Under the pieces are notes generated by a model. It was not told the origin of the DNA. It saw nothing but the letters and a program-made list of their open reading frames with translations, and made no database searches. From positions 1 through 56,926 of the forward strand of contig DUEP01000009.1 of NCBI GenBank assembly GCA_011176535.1: a stretch of DNA of 56,926 bases, given 5' to 3'. Origin of the DNA: Anaerolineae bacterium. GTDB lineage: Bacteria; Chloroflexota; Anaerolineae; Anaerolineales; DRMV01. A program made the position numbers and the translations under genes. Within the stretch, counting starts at the first letter, position 1, and each line of letters starts with the position of its first letter. This document shows positions 9,585-17,956 of this stretch, in pieces.

Positions 9585-11957
9585 CTATCCCTGAGCCTCA
9601 CCTTCCGCTGCGGCCATGGCGCGGTAACGCGGGGGCAACACCCGCGCTGGCGGCCAACGCGGCCCGACAGGCTGGGAAACCGCCGCGCGCACGATGGCCT
9701 GCAACATGAACACATCATAGGCCGCCCAAAACACATTGATCAGGATCCCCACGGCGTCGGTGCGCCAGCCCAACCCCAGGGCCACCAGGCCAAACAAAAT
9801 GCTCAAAAGCAACAGCACCAGCACGGCCAGTTGAGGCACCACCAGGTGGAGGTAGACCCCCTGCCTGCGCTCCTTGGGCGTGACGCGAAACCCCATCCGC
9901 CGCCCCCCGAAGGCGATGACCACGGCCTGGATCCACAACGGGAACAACGCCAGGTTGTACTGCTCTCCGCGCAACGGTTTCATGCCCCAGGCGGCAATCA
10001 TGAACATCAACTGGTTCATGAGCAGGTAAGGCACAATGCGCACCAGGAAATCGCCGGCAAACGAAACCACGGGCGCGATGCCAAAAAGCAAATAAATCGC
10101 CGGGGCCAGCAGATAGACCACACTGGCGAAACCAGAAAAATAACTGTAGATGGTCATGAAGTACTGCAAGCGCTGCCCAAGGGTCAGCCCGGGCAGGGTC
10201 AGGGGGTTGTAATGCAAAAAGACCTGCAAGGTGCCCACCGCCCAGCGCAGGCGTTGTTGCAACACACTGCCCAAATCCTCCGGCGCCAGGCCGTAGGCCA
10301 GAATCTCCGGGTGGAAAACAGACTTCCAACCCAAAGCGTGGAGTTGCAGGGCCGTGGCCATGTCTTCGGTGATGCTCACCGTCTCCAAAGCCTGGATGTC
10401 CAACGCCTCTCCGCTCTCCAAACGCAGGGCCTGGGCCACGGTCTCGTCCAGGCCCAGCGCCTCCATCGGGGGAGCCGCCACCTCGCTAAGGTCATACAGC
10501 AACCCCCACAACCCTTTCTCGATGGCCTGCCCCACCTCGTGGGTCGTCTCGACGGCGACCACGCGGGTGGACGTGGCTGCGGGGCCCAAGGCCCCGCGCA
10601 GGAACTCCAGCAAACTGAAGGGTTCAGTAAACACCTGGAAGATTTTCTCCGGTGCCACCCCTACCAACTGCTGCAATTCGCTCATCGCCGAGAGGTCCTG
10701 ACGCCGGATTTCTTCCTCGAGCTTCGCCTCGGACAACGGCGCTTCGAGCAGGGCGACCACCTCTTCTGGGGTCCCCAGCACCTGTTCCACCGTATCCGCC
10801 TCCACGCCCAGGGCTTCCACCCGCTCCACGGCCCGCTGCTGCTCCAGGGCACCCATGGCCTTCAGGTCGGCGGCGATGCGCTTCAAATCCTCCAGGATGA
10901 TTTCCCGCTGGATATCCTCCACTTCTTCGTTGAAGCGCGCCAAGATAGCCTCCAGCGTCATTTCTCCCTCACGGAGGGCCTGCGAAGCCTCAACAGCAGC
11001 GCGGGAGATTCGCCGGGCGTAGTGGCGAAAACGGCGCGGGATGCGGACATGGCCCATTTGCATCCGCACGGGCAACTCGCTGATGGCCCGAAGAATGCGG
11101 CGCTCGGTTTGCCGCACATACCGCCAGATCCCCAAATGCAGCAACGCCTCTCGCCGCAACACCGCATTGGTGCCAGTAAAGAAGGCGGCGTTCCACCCAT
11201 CCTTTCCTTGCTGAATGGGGCCGTAGAACAGCGGGGCCTGGCTACCAAAGGGGTCTTCCTCGCTCACATTGTAGAAATACTGAGGGGTCTGGACAAAGGC
11301 CACCTTTGGGTCGCGGAAATACCCCAGGGTGCGATCCAGGATTTCAGGCGCAGGCACCTGATCCGCATCCAGAATAAGGATGAACTCCCCCGAGGTGCGC
11401 AGCAGGGCATTGTTGACATTTCCCGCCTTGGCGTGCCGGGGTTTGCCTTCCCACTCCGGACCTCGGGTGATGTACCCCACCCCCAGGGTGGCGCACAGCG
11501 CCCGAAATTCGGGGCGGTCGCCGTCGTCCAGCACATAGGTGCGATGAGGGTAGCGAATGCGCAAAGCCGCCTCCACGGTGAGGCGAACAAGATCCAGCGG
11601 TTCATTGTAGGTGGTGATGAACACATCCACCGTGCGCCCTTCTGGCAGGGGCGGAGGCTGGCGGCGGAAAGTAGGCTTCCACAGGGTCATCACAAAAAGC
11701 AGGGTGCCGATGAAGGAATAGGTCTCCGCGGCCAGCAAAGGCAGGGCAAACCAGGGCGCTTCCCAGTTGATGGAGCGGGTGTAGCGGAAAGAAAAATAAT
11801 ACAACCCCAGGAAAAGGGTGCTCACCGCCACCAACCGGATGACCCACATCCGCAGCCGGAACCGCACATAGGGGTCGTGGGGCAACCAGGGATCCAGCAA
11901 GCGGTTGATCATCCGCTGGAAGCGGTTGTAGCGCAAGAACTCAGTGGACGATGCCAT
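9585..11957 (-). CDS. BcsA-like processive family 2 glycosyltransferase with large catalytic-domain insertion
   Basis: This 790-residue membrane glycosyltransferase resembles the cellulose synthase catalytic subunit. Two N-terminal membrane spans (about 38-95) precede the GT-A domain. Motifs are TTYNEP (115), DDGDRPE (144), ILDADQVPAP (195), FFTGTNAVLRREAL (259-272), SITED (528-532, catalytic base) and QQRLRW (567-572, the QxxRW acceptor motif). Further membrane spans follow. The C-terminus lacks the PilZ c-di-GMP domain of classical BcsA. Between the NAVLRREAL segment and the TED motif, about 250 extra residues (about 277-525) are inserted; these are usually adjacent in the family. The product may be cellulose-like or, given ugd beside it, uronate-containing. 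It overlaps the upstream PAP2 gene by 17 bases. Confidence 0.88.
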   Translation of the reverse strand: MASSTEFLRYNRFQRMINRLLDPWLPHDPYVRFRLRMWVIRLVAVSTLFLGLYYFSFRYTRSINWEAPWFALPLLAAETYSFIGTLLFVMTLWKPTFRRQPPPLPEGRTVDVFITTYNEPLDLVRLTVEAALRIRYPHRTYVLDDGDRPEFRALCATLGVGYITRGPEWEGKPRHAKAGNVNNALLRTSGEFILILDADQVPAPEILDRTLGYFRDPKVAFVQTPQYFYNVSEEDPFGSQAPLFYGPIQQGKDGWNAAFFTGTNAVLRREALLHLGIWRYVRQTERRILRAISELPVRMQMGHVRIPRRFRHYARRISRAAVEASQALREGEMTLEAILARFNEEVEDIQREIILEDLKRIAADLKAMGALEQQRAVERVEALGVEADTVEQVLGTPEEVVALLEAPLSEAKLEEEIRRQDLSAMSELQQLVGVAPEKIFQVFTEPFSLLEFLRGALGPAATSTRVVAVETTHEVGQAIEKGLWGLLYDLSEVAAPPMEALGLDETVAQALRLESGEALDIQALETVSITEDMATALQLHALGWKSVFHPEILAYGLAPEDLGSVLQQRLRWAVGTLQVFLHYNPLTLPGLTLGQRLQYFMTIYSYFSGFASVVYLLAPAIYLLFGIAPVVSFAGDFLVRIVPYLLMNQLMFMIAAWGMKPLRGEQYNLALFPLWIQAVVIAFGGRRMGFRVTPKERRQGVYLHLVVPQLAVLVLLLLSILFGLVALGLGWRTDAVGILINVFWAAYDVFMLQAIVRAAVSQPVGPRWPPARVLPPRYRAMAAAEGEAQG

Positions 11958-12675
11958 AGCCCGTCATCCATTTCATCAATGCGAAGAGGAAGGTGAACTT
12001 CTGGGAAAGGTCGTAGAGGAAGAGGTACCCCACAAAGTAGAACGCCCCGGGGTAGCGATACACCAGAGAAAGCACAAAGTCATAGATGGGGCGCAAAAAG
12101 CGCTCGGCCAGCAGGAACAACCCCAGGCTTCCAACGCCGATGAGTGCCCCGCCCAGCATATCGCTAGGCCAGTGAAACCCCAGCGCAATATGCAAGGCGC
12201 TGAAATATCCCATCAAGGCCAGCATCAACCAGCCGGCGCGTCGCTGAAGCGTCCAGAGCCCCAACGCCAGGGCAAAAAACATCACCGCGTGGTCGCTGGG
12301 AAAAGCGCCCTGGACCGCCAAGCCGGAGGTCACCCTTCGCCAGATTTGCGGTGGGATGGGGATTTGCAAAGAGAAAACGGCAAAAGGTCGCACCCGGGGG
12401 ACCATGCCCTGGAGCACCGACGCGGCGAAGAAACTGGTGATCAACGCGCCAAACACGCTCAACACCCGACGGCGCGCTTCTAAACGGGTGACCCGCGCCG
12501 AAATGGGGATCACCCCCGGATCGCCATAAAACCACATCCAGGTCAGCCCCATGGCCGCGACCATCCAGGGCAGGCGGTCCGAAACAGTCAACGCATGATA
12601 AAACCGGTCGGGGCTTTGCGCTACCCAGCGGTTCAGGACCTGCAGCAGCCATACATCGAGCATCATCCAATTCAT
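11941..12675 (-). CDS. PAP2-family membrane phosphatase (first of two)
   Basis: This 244-residue polytopic membrane protein carries the PAP2 (type 2 phosphatidic acid phosphatase) motifs: a PRVRPF segment near residue 93 (degenerate KxxxxxxRP), GAFPSDHA near 123 (PSGH-like), and HIALGFHWPSDMLGG near 160 (SRxxxxxHxxxD-like, with HW-SD). Such enzymes remove phosphate from lipid phosphates or undecaprenyl diphosphate. The start ATG at 12675 lies 25 bases after the neighbouring PAP2 gene and the end overlaps the BcsA-like gene by 17 bases, so all are one transcription unit. A role in recycling or processing a lipid intermediate of the polysaccharide pathway is inferred. Confidence 0.85.
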   Translation of the reverse strand: MNWMMLDVWLLQVLNRWVAQSPDRFYHALTVSDRLPWMVAAMGLTWMWFYGDPGVIPISARVTRLEARRRVLSVFGALITSFFAASVLQGMVPRVRPFAVFSLQIPIPPQIWRRVTSGLAVQGAFPSDHAVMFFALALGLWTLQRRAGWLMLALMGYFSALHIALGFHWPSDMLGGALIGVGSLGLFLLAERFLRPIYDFVLSLVYRYPGAFYFVGYLFLYDLSQKFTFLFALMKWMTGYGIVH

Positions 12676-12700
12676 AGGTTCCCTCTACCGCCGCCGGGCG

Positions 12701-13432
12701 TCAATGAGGAAAATAAACCCCCAGCCAGGTCGCCAGAAGACCAAAGAACCACGCCATGCGTTGCGAAAGATCCAGCAGGATCAGCAGGCCCAGGGCATAA
12801 GCCCAATGAGGCCGGGCATCCACCTGCATCAACAAGGGGTTCAACAACCAACTCATCTTACGGCGCAAGGCAAAGGCGATGGCCAAGCCCATCATCCCCA
12901 AAGCGAAACCGGCCACCATGTCGGTGGGGTAATGATAGCCCAGGGCCACCCGCAAGGCGCTGAAGAACATCACTCCCAAAAACACCACCCCGCTCCAGCG
13001 CCGCGAGACCAGCCAGACGCCCGCGGTCAGGGCGCCCCAAAAGGCAGCATGGTCGCTGGGGAAGGCCCCATGTTGCTGACGGAACACCTCCACCACCTGC
13101 GCCCAGACCGTCGGGTCAATAGGCGCCTGCAAGGGCATCCAGGTCAACGGCACGGGGCGCGCGGTCCAAAACGCCAGAGGACGCGCCGCCGCGAAGGCCA
13201 GCACGGCACCGATGAGGGTGGTCAGCACCGCCAGACGATGCCGATACACCTCGTCTTCTTCGTCCCACTGCTCCGCCTGCTGCTCCCCCTGGGCAAACCA
13301 CAGGGCCACCAGGATGGCGCTGGCCAGGATCCAGGGGGTCACATCCGAGAGAAACAGCGCCGCATGGAAGTACTGGGGCTTGAGCGCAATGAGGTGATTC
13401 AGCCACAAAACCGCAGACTCATCCCAACCCAT
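12701..13432 (-). CDS. PAP2-family membrane phosphatase (second of two)
   Basis: This 243-residue polytopic protein has the same architecture as its downstream neighbour: N-terminal MxWxE..LLWLN region, a loop with ARPVP near 90, GAFPSDHAAFWGAL near 122, and LRVALGYHYPTDMVAGF near 160. His-Asp residues of the third motif are kept; the first motif (normally KxxxxxxRP) is weak. The pair looks like a tandem duplication that diverged. It starts 18 bases after the BcsB-like stop. Function as a lipid phosphate phosphatase is inferred; one of the two may have lost activity because the early Lys/Arg motif is poorly kept. Confidence 0.83.
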   Translation of the reverse strand: MGWDESAVLWLNHLIALKPQYFHAALFLSDVTPWILASAILVALWFAQGEQQAEQWDEEDEVYRHRLAVLTTLIGAVLAFAAARPLAFWTARPVPLTWMPLQAPIDPTVWAQVVEVFRQQHGAFPSDHAAFWGALTAGVWLVSRRWSGVVFLGVMFFSALRVALGYHYPTDMVAGFALGMMGLAIAFALRRKMSWLLNPLLMQVDARPHWAYALGLLILLDLSQRMAWFFGLLATWLGVYFPH

Positions 13433-13450
13433 GCCGCCTTATCCTTCGCC

Positions 13451-15661
13451 TCATTCGAACACTTCTTCCTCGGCCTCTTCCTTGCGTCCAAACCAGCGTC
13501 GGCCGAAGAACACAATGGCCCAAACCGCCAGCGCCGTAACCACGATGGCGGCGGTGATCACCATCCAGGGCTTGGGCAATGGGAGCAACGGCTCCCGTTT
13601 CACAACCACCGGTTTGAATTCCGGCGACTGCTCCACCGCGCGGTAGATAACCTGCGTGCGGCCATTGTCGCGCACCAGAGCGACCGAGCCGGGCTCGTCC
13701 ACCGGCGGGACCTGCTTCAGGAGCGCTTCCAGGGCGCGTTGGGCACCCGCCGAGGTGGCTCCAAAAGCCAGCAAGGCCACCCGGTCTTTGTTCCAGGGCG
13801 AGGGACCTTCGCGCAACAGTCCCTGTCCGGGGTCTTGCAAGGCCTGATAAAGCCCTTCCTCGCCGCGATAGCCCGGCACAGCGCCCATTTTCTCCAAAGC
13901 CGCCTGCAGCAAGGGGTGCTCCTCCTTGGCCCCGAAGAGCACCACATGCGCCTCAACCAGCCGGGGGTCGTCGGCCTTCACCTGCGCCACCAGCCGAAAG
14001 CCCAGGTCAGGGTGACCATAGAGCCCCAGCAGCGCGGACAGGGCCAGTCCCTGTTCGATTTGTTGCGCAACGGGTTGGGGCGGCAAAATCAACAGGGTGG
14101 GTTCTATGGCATCCGTGCGCACAAAGGGATACGGGAAAGCCTGCAAATCGGGCAGGGAATCGTAAACATGAGGCACATAAAAGGTGGTATCCGCCTGGAG
14201 AATGGTCCAGGCCGCGTCGGGATGCACCACCTCACAATCCTGTTCCCGGAGATAGTTGCCCACCTCCATGCGCACGATGAGCCTCGATGGGACACGGCCC
14301 TGCAAATCGCGGTTCAGGCGGGCGACAGGCAAATCGAAGGCCATCTCATGTTGATCAAAATCTGGCCCGGTGCGCACGCTGCCCACCGGCACATCGTTGA
14401 TGTACACCGTGATGTACGATTCGCGGGAGGTAAGGGCCGGGCTGGTCTGGTAGCGCAAGATGAGTTGGCTTCCCTTATCCCACACCCAGCCGGGGGGGCG
14501 ATAGAAGTAAAAGTACTCGTTGTGCACCCCCGTCCCTTTGACCTTGCGATCCGTCTCGCCCAACTGGGCAAAAGTGGTCATATCGGTGGACCAGGGCGGC
14601 GGCACGGGGGCCACCTCGGGAAGCGGGTCGCCCACAAACTGGAAAGTGCCCTGCAGCGCGGCAAAGGTGCGCGACCGGGCGAAAACCTCTCCAGCCCGCC
14701 TGACCCCTTCCTGCGTAGCGCCACTGACCACCAACACATAGCGGGCCGCGTTCCAGGGGGCCATCAGGAGTTGGATCACGCCGTGCCCGGCCGGCGCCAC
14801 CTGCCCGGCCGCGTCCACAAAACCGCTCCCTTTCCAGGGCGCCGGCAAACGAGCGCCGTTTTCCTGCAGCCAGGGCAATCGCTCCGGTGGCCCCACAAAG
14901 ATCACCTGGGCATCCGGCACATTCTGAGGGTCGAACGCCGAGGCCAGGATAACCTGGAAGGCCGGTTGGGTGTTGGCCGCCTGGGCCAGACGGGCGGCCA
15001 ACCATCCTGCGGTGGTCAACTCTGTGTCGGTCGGTTCATCAGGCAAGACAAACACCAGGGGCGGCGCGGGAGCGTACTCCTCGGCCCCCTGCACCACCAG
15101 ATCCAACGCCAACTGGCCCAGGTCGGGTTTGGGTTCGCGCAACGCGGGGGTGATGGTCAACGCCGTGCTCGGCGCGATTTCCACCCATTGCGCCGGGTTG
15201 TTCGTCTCCTCACACACTTCGTCGGTCACCCGCAGGTAGCCCTGAAAGCGCAAGGAAAGGCCCTTGCGCCCCAGCCAGTTAGCCGGGATGGGAATCTGCA
15301 CCGTGTGCCAGGTCTCATCGGCCTCCAGCGAGATGCTGGCCACCTCCAACCCGTTGGCGATCACCGTCAAGGTGGAACGGGGGCGCAGAAGCGAGGAGGC
15401 GCGATAGGTCAGCGAGAGTTCGGCCGGAGAGGAAAAGGCCCAATCCGTTCGAAAGGGGATCCACACCCGAACCGTGCCGTACATCCCCCGGAGGGCCAAA
15501 GGCTCGCGATACCCCACTTGCTCCAGGGTCACCGTCTGCTCGCCCGGTGCCGGGGTGCGCTCCAACCTTGGGGCGGCCTGGGCATCGGGGAGCCCCCCGA
15601 ATAGAGCCAGCCACCCCAACAGCGCGACAAGCACACTCCTTACCCACAAGTGCTGGCGCAT
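13451..15661 (-). CDS. BcsB-like cellulose synthase regulatory/accessory subunit
   Basis: The 736-residue product starts at the ATG at 15661, preceded by AGAAAGGAG. It has a signal peptide (hydrophobic segment about 8-22 ending in DAQA), a large extracytoplasmic region with two BcsB-type carbohydrate-binding/flavodoxin-like repeats, and one C-terminal membrane span (about 700-722) followed by an acidic cytoplasmic tail. In BcsA-BcsB pairs this tail-anchored subunit guides the emerging glucan and is needed for synthase activity. An upstream in-frame start would add about 23 residues but has no ribosome site and would spoil the signal peptide. It is preceded by a STAS gene 65 bases upstream and followed by two PAP2 genes. 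Confidence 0.82.
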   Translation of the reverse strand: MRQHLWVRSVLVALLGWLALFGGLPDAQAAPRLERTPAPGEQTVTLEQVGYREPLALRGMYGTVRVWIPFRTDWAFSSPAELSLTYRASSLLRPRSTLTVIANGLEVASISLEADETWHTVQIPIPANWLGRKGLSLRFQGYLRVTDEVCEETNNPAQWVEIAPSTALTITPALREPKPDLGQLALDLVVQGAEEYAPAPPLVFVLPDEPTDTELTTAGWLAARLAQAANTQPAFQVILASAFDPQNVPDAQVIFVGPPERLPWLQENGARLPAPWKGSGFVDAAGQVAPAGHGVIQLLMAPWNAARYVLVVSGATQEGVRRAGEVFARSRTFAALQGTFQFVGDPLPEVAPVPPPWSTDMTTFAQLGETDRKVKGTGVHNEYFYFYRPPGWVWDKGSQLILRYQTSPALTSRESYITVYINDVPVGSVRTGPDFDQHEMAFDLPVARLNRDLQGRVPSRLIVRMEVGNYLREQDCEVVHPDAAWTILQADTTFYVPHVYDSLPDLQAFPYPFVRTDAIEPTLLILPPQPVAQQIEQGLALSALLGLYGHPDLGFRLVAQVKADDPRLVEAHVVLFGAKEEHPLLQAALEKMGAVPGYRGEEGLYQALQDPGQGLLREGPSPWNKDRVALLAFGATSAGAQRALEALLKQVPPVDEPGSVALVRDNGRTQVIYRAVEQSPEFKPVVVKREPLLPLPKPWMVITAAIVVTALAVWAIVFFGRRWFGRKEEAEEEVFE

Positions 15662-15726
15662 GTGTTGTCTCCTTTCTGCATGACGCGGCACACGCCGATC
15701 TCCCCCCATCTGTCCCCTGGTAGGCC

Positions 15727-16080
15727 TCAAGCCTTAACCAAAGATTCGATGGCTTCTTCCACCGAAGGATAGACGCGAAACACGCGATCCAACAAAGTCA
15801 ATTCAAGCGCCCGCCGGACCTGACCGCCCACCCGGGCGAGAACCAGCGTGCCGTCTTGTTCACGCGCCGCCCGCAAACCCGAGACGAAGAGGCTCAACAC
15901 GGTGGAGTCGATGAAGGTCACTTCTCCCATATCCACGACGAGTAGCGGTGTATGCTCGGTGGTCAATTGCTCCAGCGTTTTGCGCAATTTGTCCAGGTTA
16001 CCCGCGTGCCATTTACCTTTCAGGTGCACCACGGCCACCCCCAACATGGGGCGCTCAACCCGGATGGTGAATTGGGCCAT
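15727..16080 (-). CDS. STAS-domain anti-sigma factor antagonist (SpoIIAA/RsbV-like)
   Basis: This 117-residue single-domain protein has the STAS fold pattern. VVDMGEVTFIDSTVLSLFV near residue 50-68 holds the DS motif whose Ser is phosphorylated in SpoIIAA/RsbV proteins, followed by LVLARVGGQVRRALELTLLD. The ATG at 16080 is chosen because a GGAGG lies 9 bases upstream; an ATG three codons earlier would sit directly on that site. STAS antagonists release a sigma factor or other target when dephosphorylated. No partner kinase or sigma factor is in the window. It heads the polysaccharide gene set, which suggests a regulatory link, but this is inference. Confidence 0.85.
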   Translation of the reverse strand: MAQFTIRVERPMLGVAVVHLKGKWHAGNLDKLRKTLEQLTTEHTPLLVVDMGEVTFIDSTVLSLFVSGLRAAREQDGTLVLARVGGQVRRALELTLLDRVFRVYPSVEEAIESLVKA

Positions 16081-16126
16081 ACCCTCCATCCTCCAAGGCA
16101 AGAGAAGAAGCGGCCATGTAGCCAAA

Positions 16127-16135
16127 ATTATACCA
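16127..16135 (-). promoter_or_regulatory. Extended -10 promoter for the STAS-led operon
   Basis: On the minus strand TGGTATAAT ends with TATAAT at 16132-16127, 46 bases upstream of the STAS start. No convincing -35 box is present at the expected distance, so this would rely on the extended -10. It could drive the whole STAS-bcsB-PAP2-PAP2-bcsA(-ugd-methyltransferase) run. Confidence 0.5.
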
Positions 16136-16240
16136 GCAACCCGGCGCCGGCCTAGTGTTGCCCCGTGGGAACGCCCCCTTGAGGCTCCTGCGCGAGGCCC
16201 TGGCGGCGTTCGATGGCGAGGCCACTTTGTCCCCAAACAC

Positions 16241-16268
16241 TTGACATCACCCCGTATCCTATTACAAT
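16241..16268 (+). promoter_or_regulatory. Promoter for speD-speE
   Basis: TTGACA (16241-16246), 16-base spacer, TACAAT (16263-16268). A transcript starting near 16275 would have an untranslated leader of about 175 bases before speD. Confidence 0.6.
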
Positions 16269-16269
16269 T

Positions 16270-16450
16270 GCCCCACGCGCGGCAGGCACAAGCCGTGCGT
16301 CCCACCGCACGGTCTGCAACGCCCACGTGCGGTGTCGTCTTAGGGGATGACCGCCGGAGACGGTGGGTCCCCCTCGGCCGTCTGCCTGGCAGACTGGCTT
16401 CTCTTCCCCTGCCCCTGGGGGGCACAAACCCTGTGCAAAGGAGGTTCTTT
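16270..16450 (+). promoter_or_regulatory. Long structured 5' leader of speD
   Basis: The leader contains several local hairpins: CCGTGCG-TCCCAC-CGCACGG (16299-16318), a CACCG/CGGTG-type stem around 16350-16366, GTCTGCC-T-GGCAGAC (16379-16393), and GCACA-AACCC-TGTGC (16424-16438) directly before the AAGGAGG ribosome site at 16440-16446. The last hairpin could control access to the ribosome site. I do not recognise a known riboswitch class. Bases 16081-16240, before the promoter, show nothing beyond the opposite-strand promoter. Confidence 0.4.
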
Positions 16451-16906
16451 ATGGAGAAGGTTGTGGCTTCTCTGGGGGACCTTCGGGGGACGGCCGAGCG
16501 TAACGCTCTTGGGCGTCACCTGATTGCAGAAATTTGGACCGAGCACCCCCACCTGCTGGACGATTTGGAACACCTGAAGGACGCCGTCAAAACCGCCTGT
16601 CGTGCAGGCAACCTGACGGTGGTGGATGTGTTGGCCCATAAGTTTGCGCCCCATGGGGCCACCCTCATCGCGTTGCTTATGGAATCCCACCTCTCCATTC
16701 ACACCTGGCCAGAGCACGGCTACGCCGCGGTGGATGTGTTCGCCTGTGCGGGAGATCCTGAGCGCGCGCTGGAGGTGCTGGCCCAGGAATTACAGGCCCA
16801 TCGTGTGGAAATCGTGGATCTGGACCGGGGCCTCCTGCCGGAAGGCGAAACGCCCGTCTGCCGCTTTGAGCCCCACAGTGAAGTACCCACCAGTTTAGCC
16901 ATATGA
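16451..16906 (+). CDS. speD: S-adenosylmethionine decarboxylase proenzyme (SpeD/SpeH type)
   Basis: The enzyme makes decarboxylated SAM, the aminopropyl donor for polyamines. The 151-residue proenzyme has the self-cleavage site in MESHLSIHTWPEHGYAAVD: cleavage before Ser79 (after Glu78) yields the pyruvoyl group. GRHLIAEIW near residue 21 and VFACAG near 95 (catalytic Cys) are family features. The start ATG at 16451 has a strong AAAGGAGG site; the frame is open much further upstream, but only as non-coding leader. The stop overlaps the start of speE by four bases (ATGA). Confidence 0.95.
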   Translation: MEKVVASLGDLRGTAERNALGRHLIAEIWTEHPHLLDDLEHLKDAVKTACRAGNLTVVDVLAHKFAPHGATLIALLMESHLSIHTWPEHGYAAVDVFACAGDPERALEVLAQELQAHRVEIVDLDRGLLPEGETPVCRFEPHSEVPTSLAI

Positions 16907-17865
16907 ATTTCTCTGGCGCAGTGGCGGAAAGCGGCTTCCCTCACCGTTGGGTGCTCACCTTTGTCGAGCACTGGCTGTACCGAGGGAAGTCGCCTTTCCA
17001 ACAAATCGACATCGGCGAGGCCGGCCCTTTAGGCCGGTGCCTCTTTTTAGACGGCTGGCTGCAACTGGCCGAAGCGGACGAACACATTTACCACGAACAC
17101 CTGGTGCTCCCGGCGCTGCTGGCCCATCCTCATCCCGAACGGGTGCTGGTGTTGGGCGGCGGGGATGGGCTGGCCGTGCGAGAGGCGTTGCGGCACCGCG
17201 CGGTGCGCCAGGTGACCATGGTAGACATCGACGAGCAGGTAGTCACCGCCTGCCGCACCCACCTAGGGTCGCTCCAACAAGGCGCGCTGGATGATCCCCG
17301 GGTGCAGGTGCTCATCAAAGACGCGCGCCGCTACCTGCGTCAAATCCCGGCACGCTTCGATGTCGTGCTGGTCGATCTGGTGGACTTTACTCCGGATAGC
17401 CTCGCGCTCTACGCCGACATCCTGGACCACCTTCCGCGCGTGCTGCAACCCGGAGGCATCGTGGTGGGCCATGGGCCGGATCCCGGCCCACCCCACTTCA
17501 CGGGGCTGTATCTGGTGGCCTTCCTGGGCCAACGCTTCCCTGCCACGGCGTGGTTCACCGGTTTCGTGGGCAGTTTTGGCGAACCATGGACCTTTGTCTT
17601 TGCCGCGGCCCAACCTCTTTGGGCCGCGCTTTCACCCCGCGCGTGGCAGGAGCGGGCCAAAGCGTTGGTCACCCCCCCGCGCTCCTTCCTCCCCGAAAAC
17701 CTGCCCGCTATGCTGCGCCACCCTTCCGCCGAGGAGGAGCGCATCCGGCGCTTCGGCCAGCGTCCCATCACCACCCTTCCTGAACCCGCCTGGCATGCCC
17801 GGGTGTTGCATGCTGGGGCCGCCCAACGGCTTTTCACGGCACTCCGCCCCCCTGAGGAGACCTGA
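16903..17865 (+). CDS. speE: Spermidine synthase-like aminopropyltransferase
   Basis: This 320-residue enzyme of the SpeE family transfers an aminopropyl group from decarboxylated SAM. The N-terminal strand domain is followed by HIYHEHLVLPAL, LVLGGGDGLAVREAL (GGGDG near 85-89, nucleotide binding), VDIDEQVV and KDARRYL. The usual DxxDP-GP gate-keeping segment reads VDLVDFTPDSLALY, a somewhat altered active-site motif, so the amine acceptor (putrescine, agmatine or a longer amine) is not fixed by sequence reading. The C-terminus is about 35 residues longer than in typical members. It is translationally coupled to speD through the ATGA overlap. Confidence 0.9.
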   Translation: MNFSGAVAESGFPHRWVLTFVEHWLYRGKSPFQQIDIGEAGPLGRCLFLDGWLQLAEADEHIYHEHLVLPALLAHPHPERVLVLGGGDGLAVREALRHRAVRQVTMVDIDEQVVTACRTHLGSLQQGALDDPRVQVLIKDARRYLRQIPARFDVVLVDLVDFTPDSLALYADILDHLPRVLQPGGIVVGHGPDPGPPHFTGLYLVAFLGQRFPATAWFTGFVGSFGEPWTFVFAAAQPLWAALSPRAWQERAKALVTPPRSFLPENLPAMLRHPSAEEERIRRFGQRPITTLPEPAWHARVLHAGAAQRLFTALRPPEET

Positions 17866-17903
17866 GCACACCCGGCCCCGGCCCAAAACCCGGGGGCTTC
17901 GAA

Positions 17904-17940
17904 CGAAAACGCGCGGCCAGATGGCCGCGCGTTGGTTTTG
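17904..17940. terminator. Bidirectional terminator between speE and the E1 gene
   Basis: CGCGCGGCCA-GA-TGGCCGCGCG (17910-17931) is a perfect hairpin flanked by AAAA on the left and TTGGTTTT on the right, between two convergent genes. Confidence 0.75.
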
Positions 17941-17956
17941 CCAGGCTCCCTCGGGG

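Noticed and set aside
9571-9590. Two tandem copies of ACACCTATCC near the bcsA-like stop
   Set aside because: Only two 10-base copies with no spacer pattern, so not a CRISPR array and too short for a meaningful repeat locus.
12704-15604. A 966-codon open frame on the plus strand opposite the BcsB-like and PAP2 genes
   Set aside because: It reads as a His/Gln/Arg-rich mirror of real genes in GC-rich DNA, has no ribosome site and no domain. Similar long mirrors opposite secA, the BcsA-like gene and E2/lpdA were left out for the same reason.
16347-16523. A 58-codon frame beginning in the speD leader (MTAGDGG...), overlapping speD in another frame
   Set aside because: It recalls the short upstream peptide of mammalian SAM decarboxylase mRNA, but the frame is long, Trp/Leu-rich and overlaps the coding region. 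The likeness is most likely chance.
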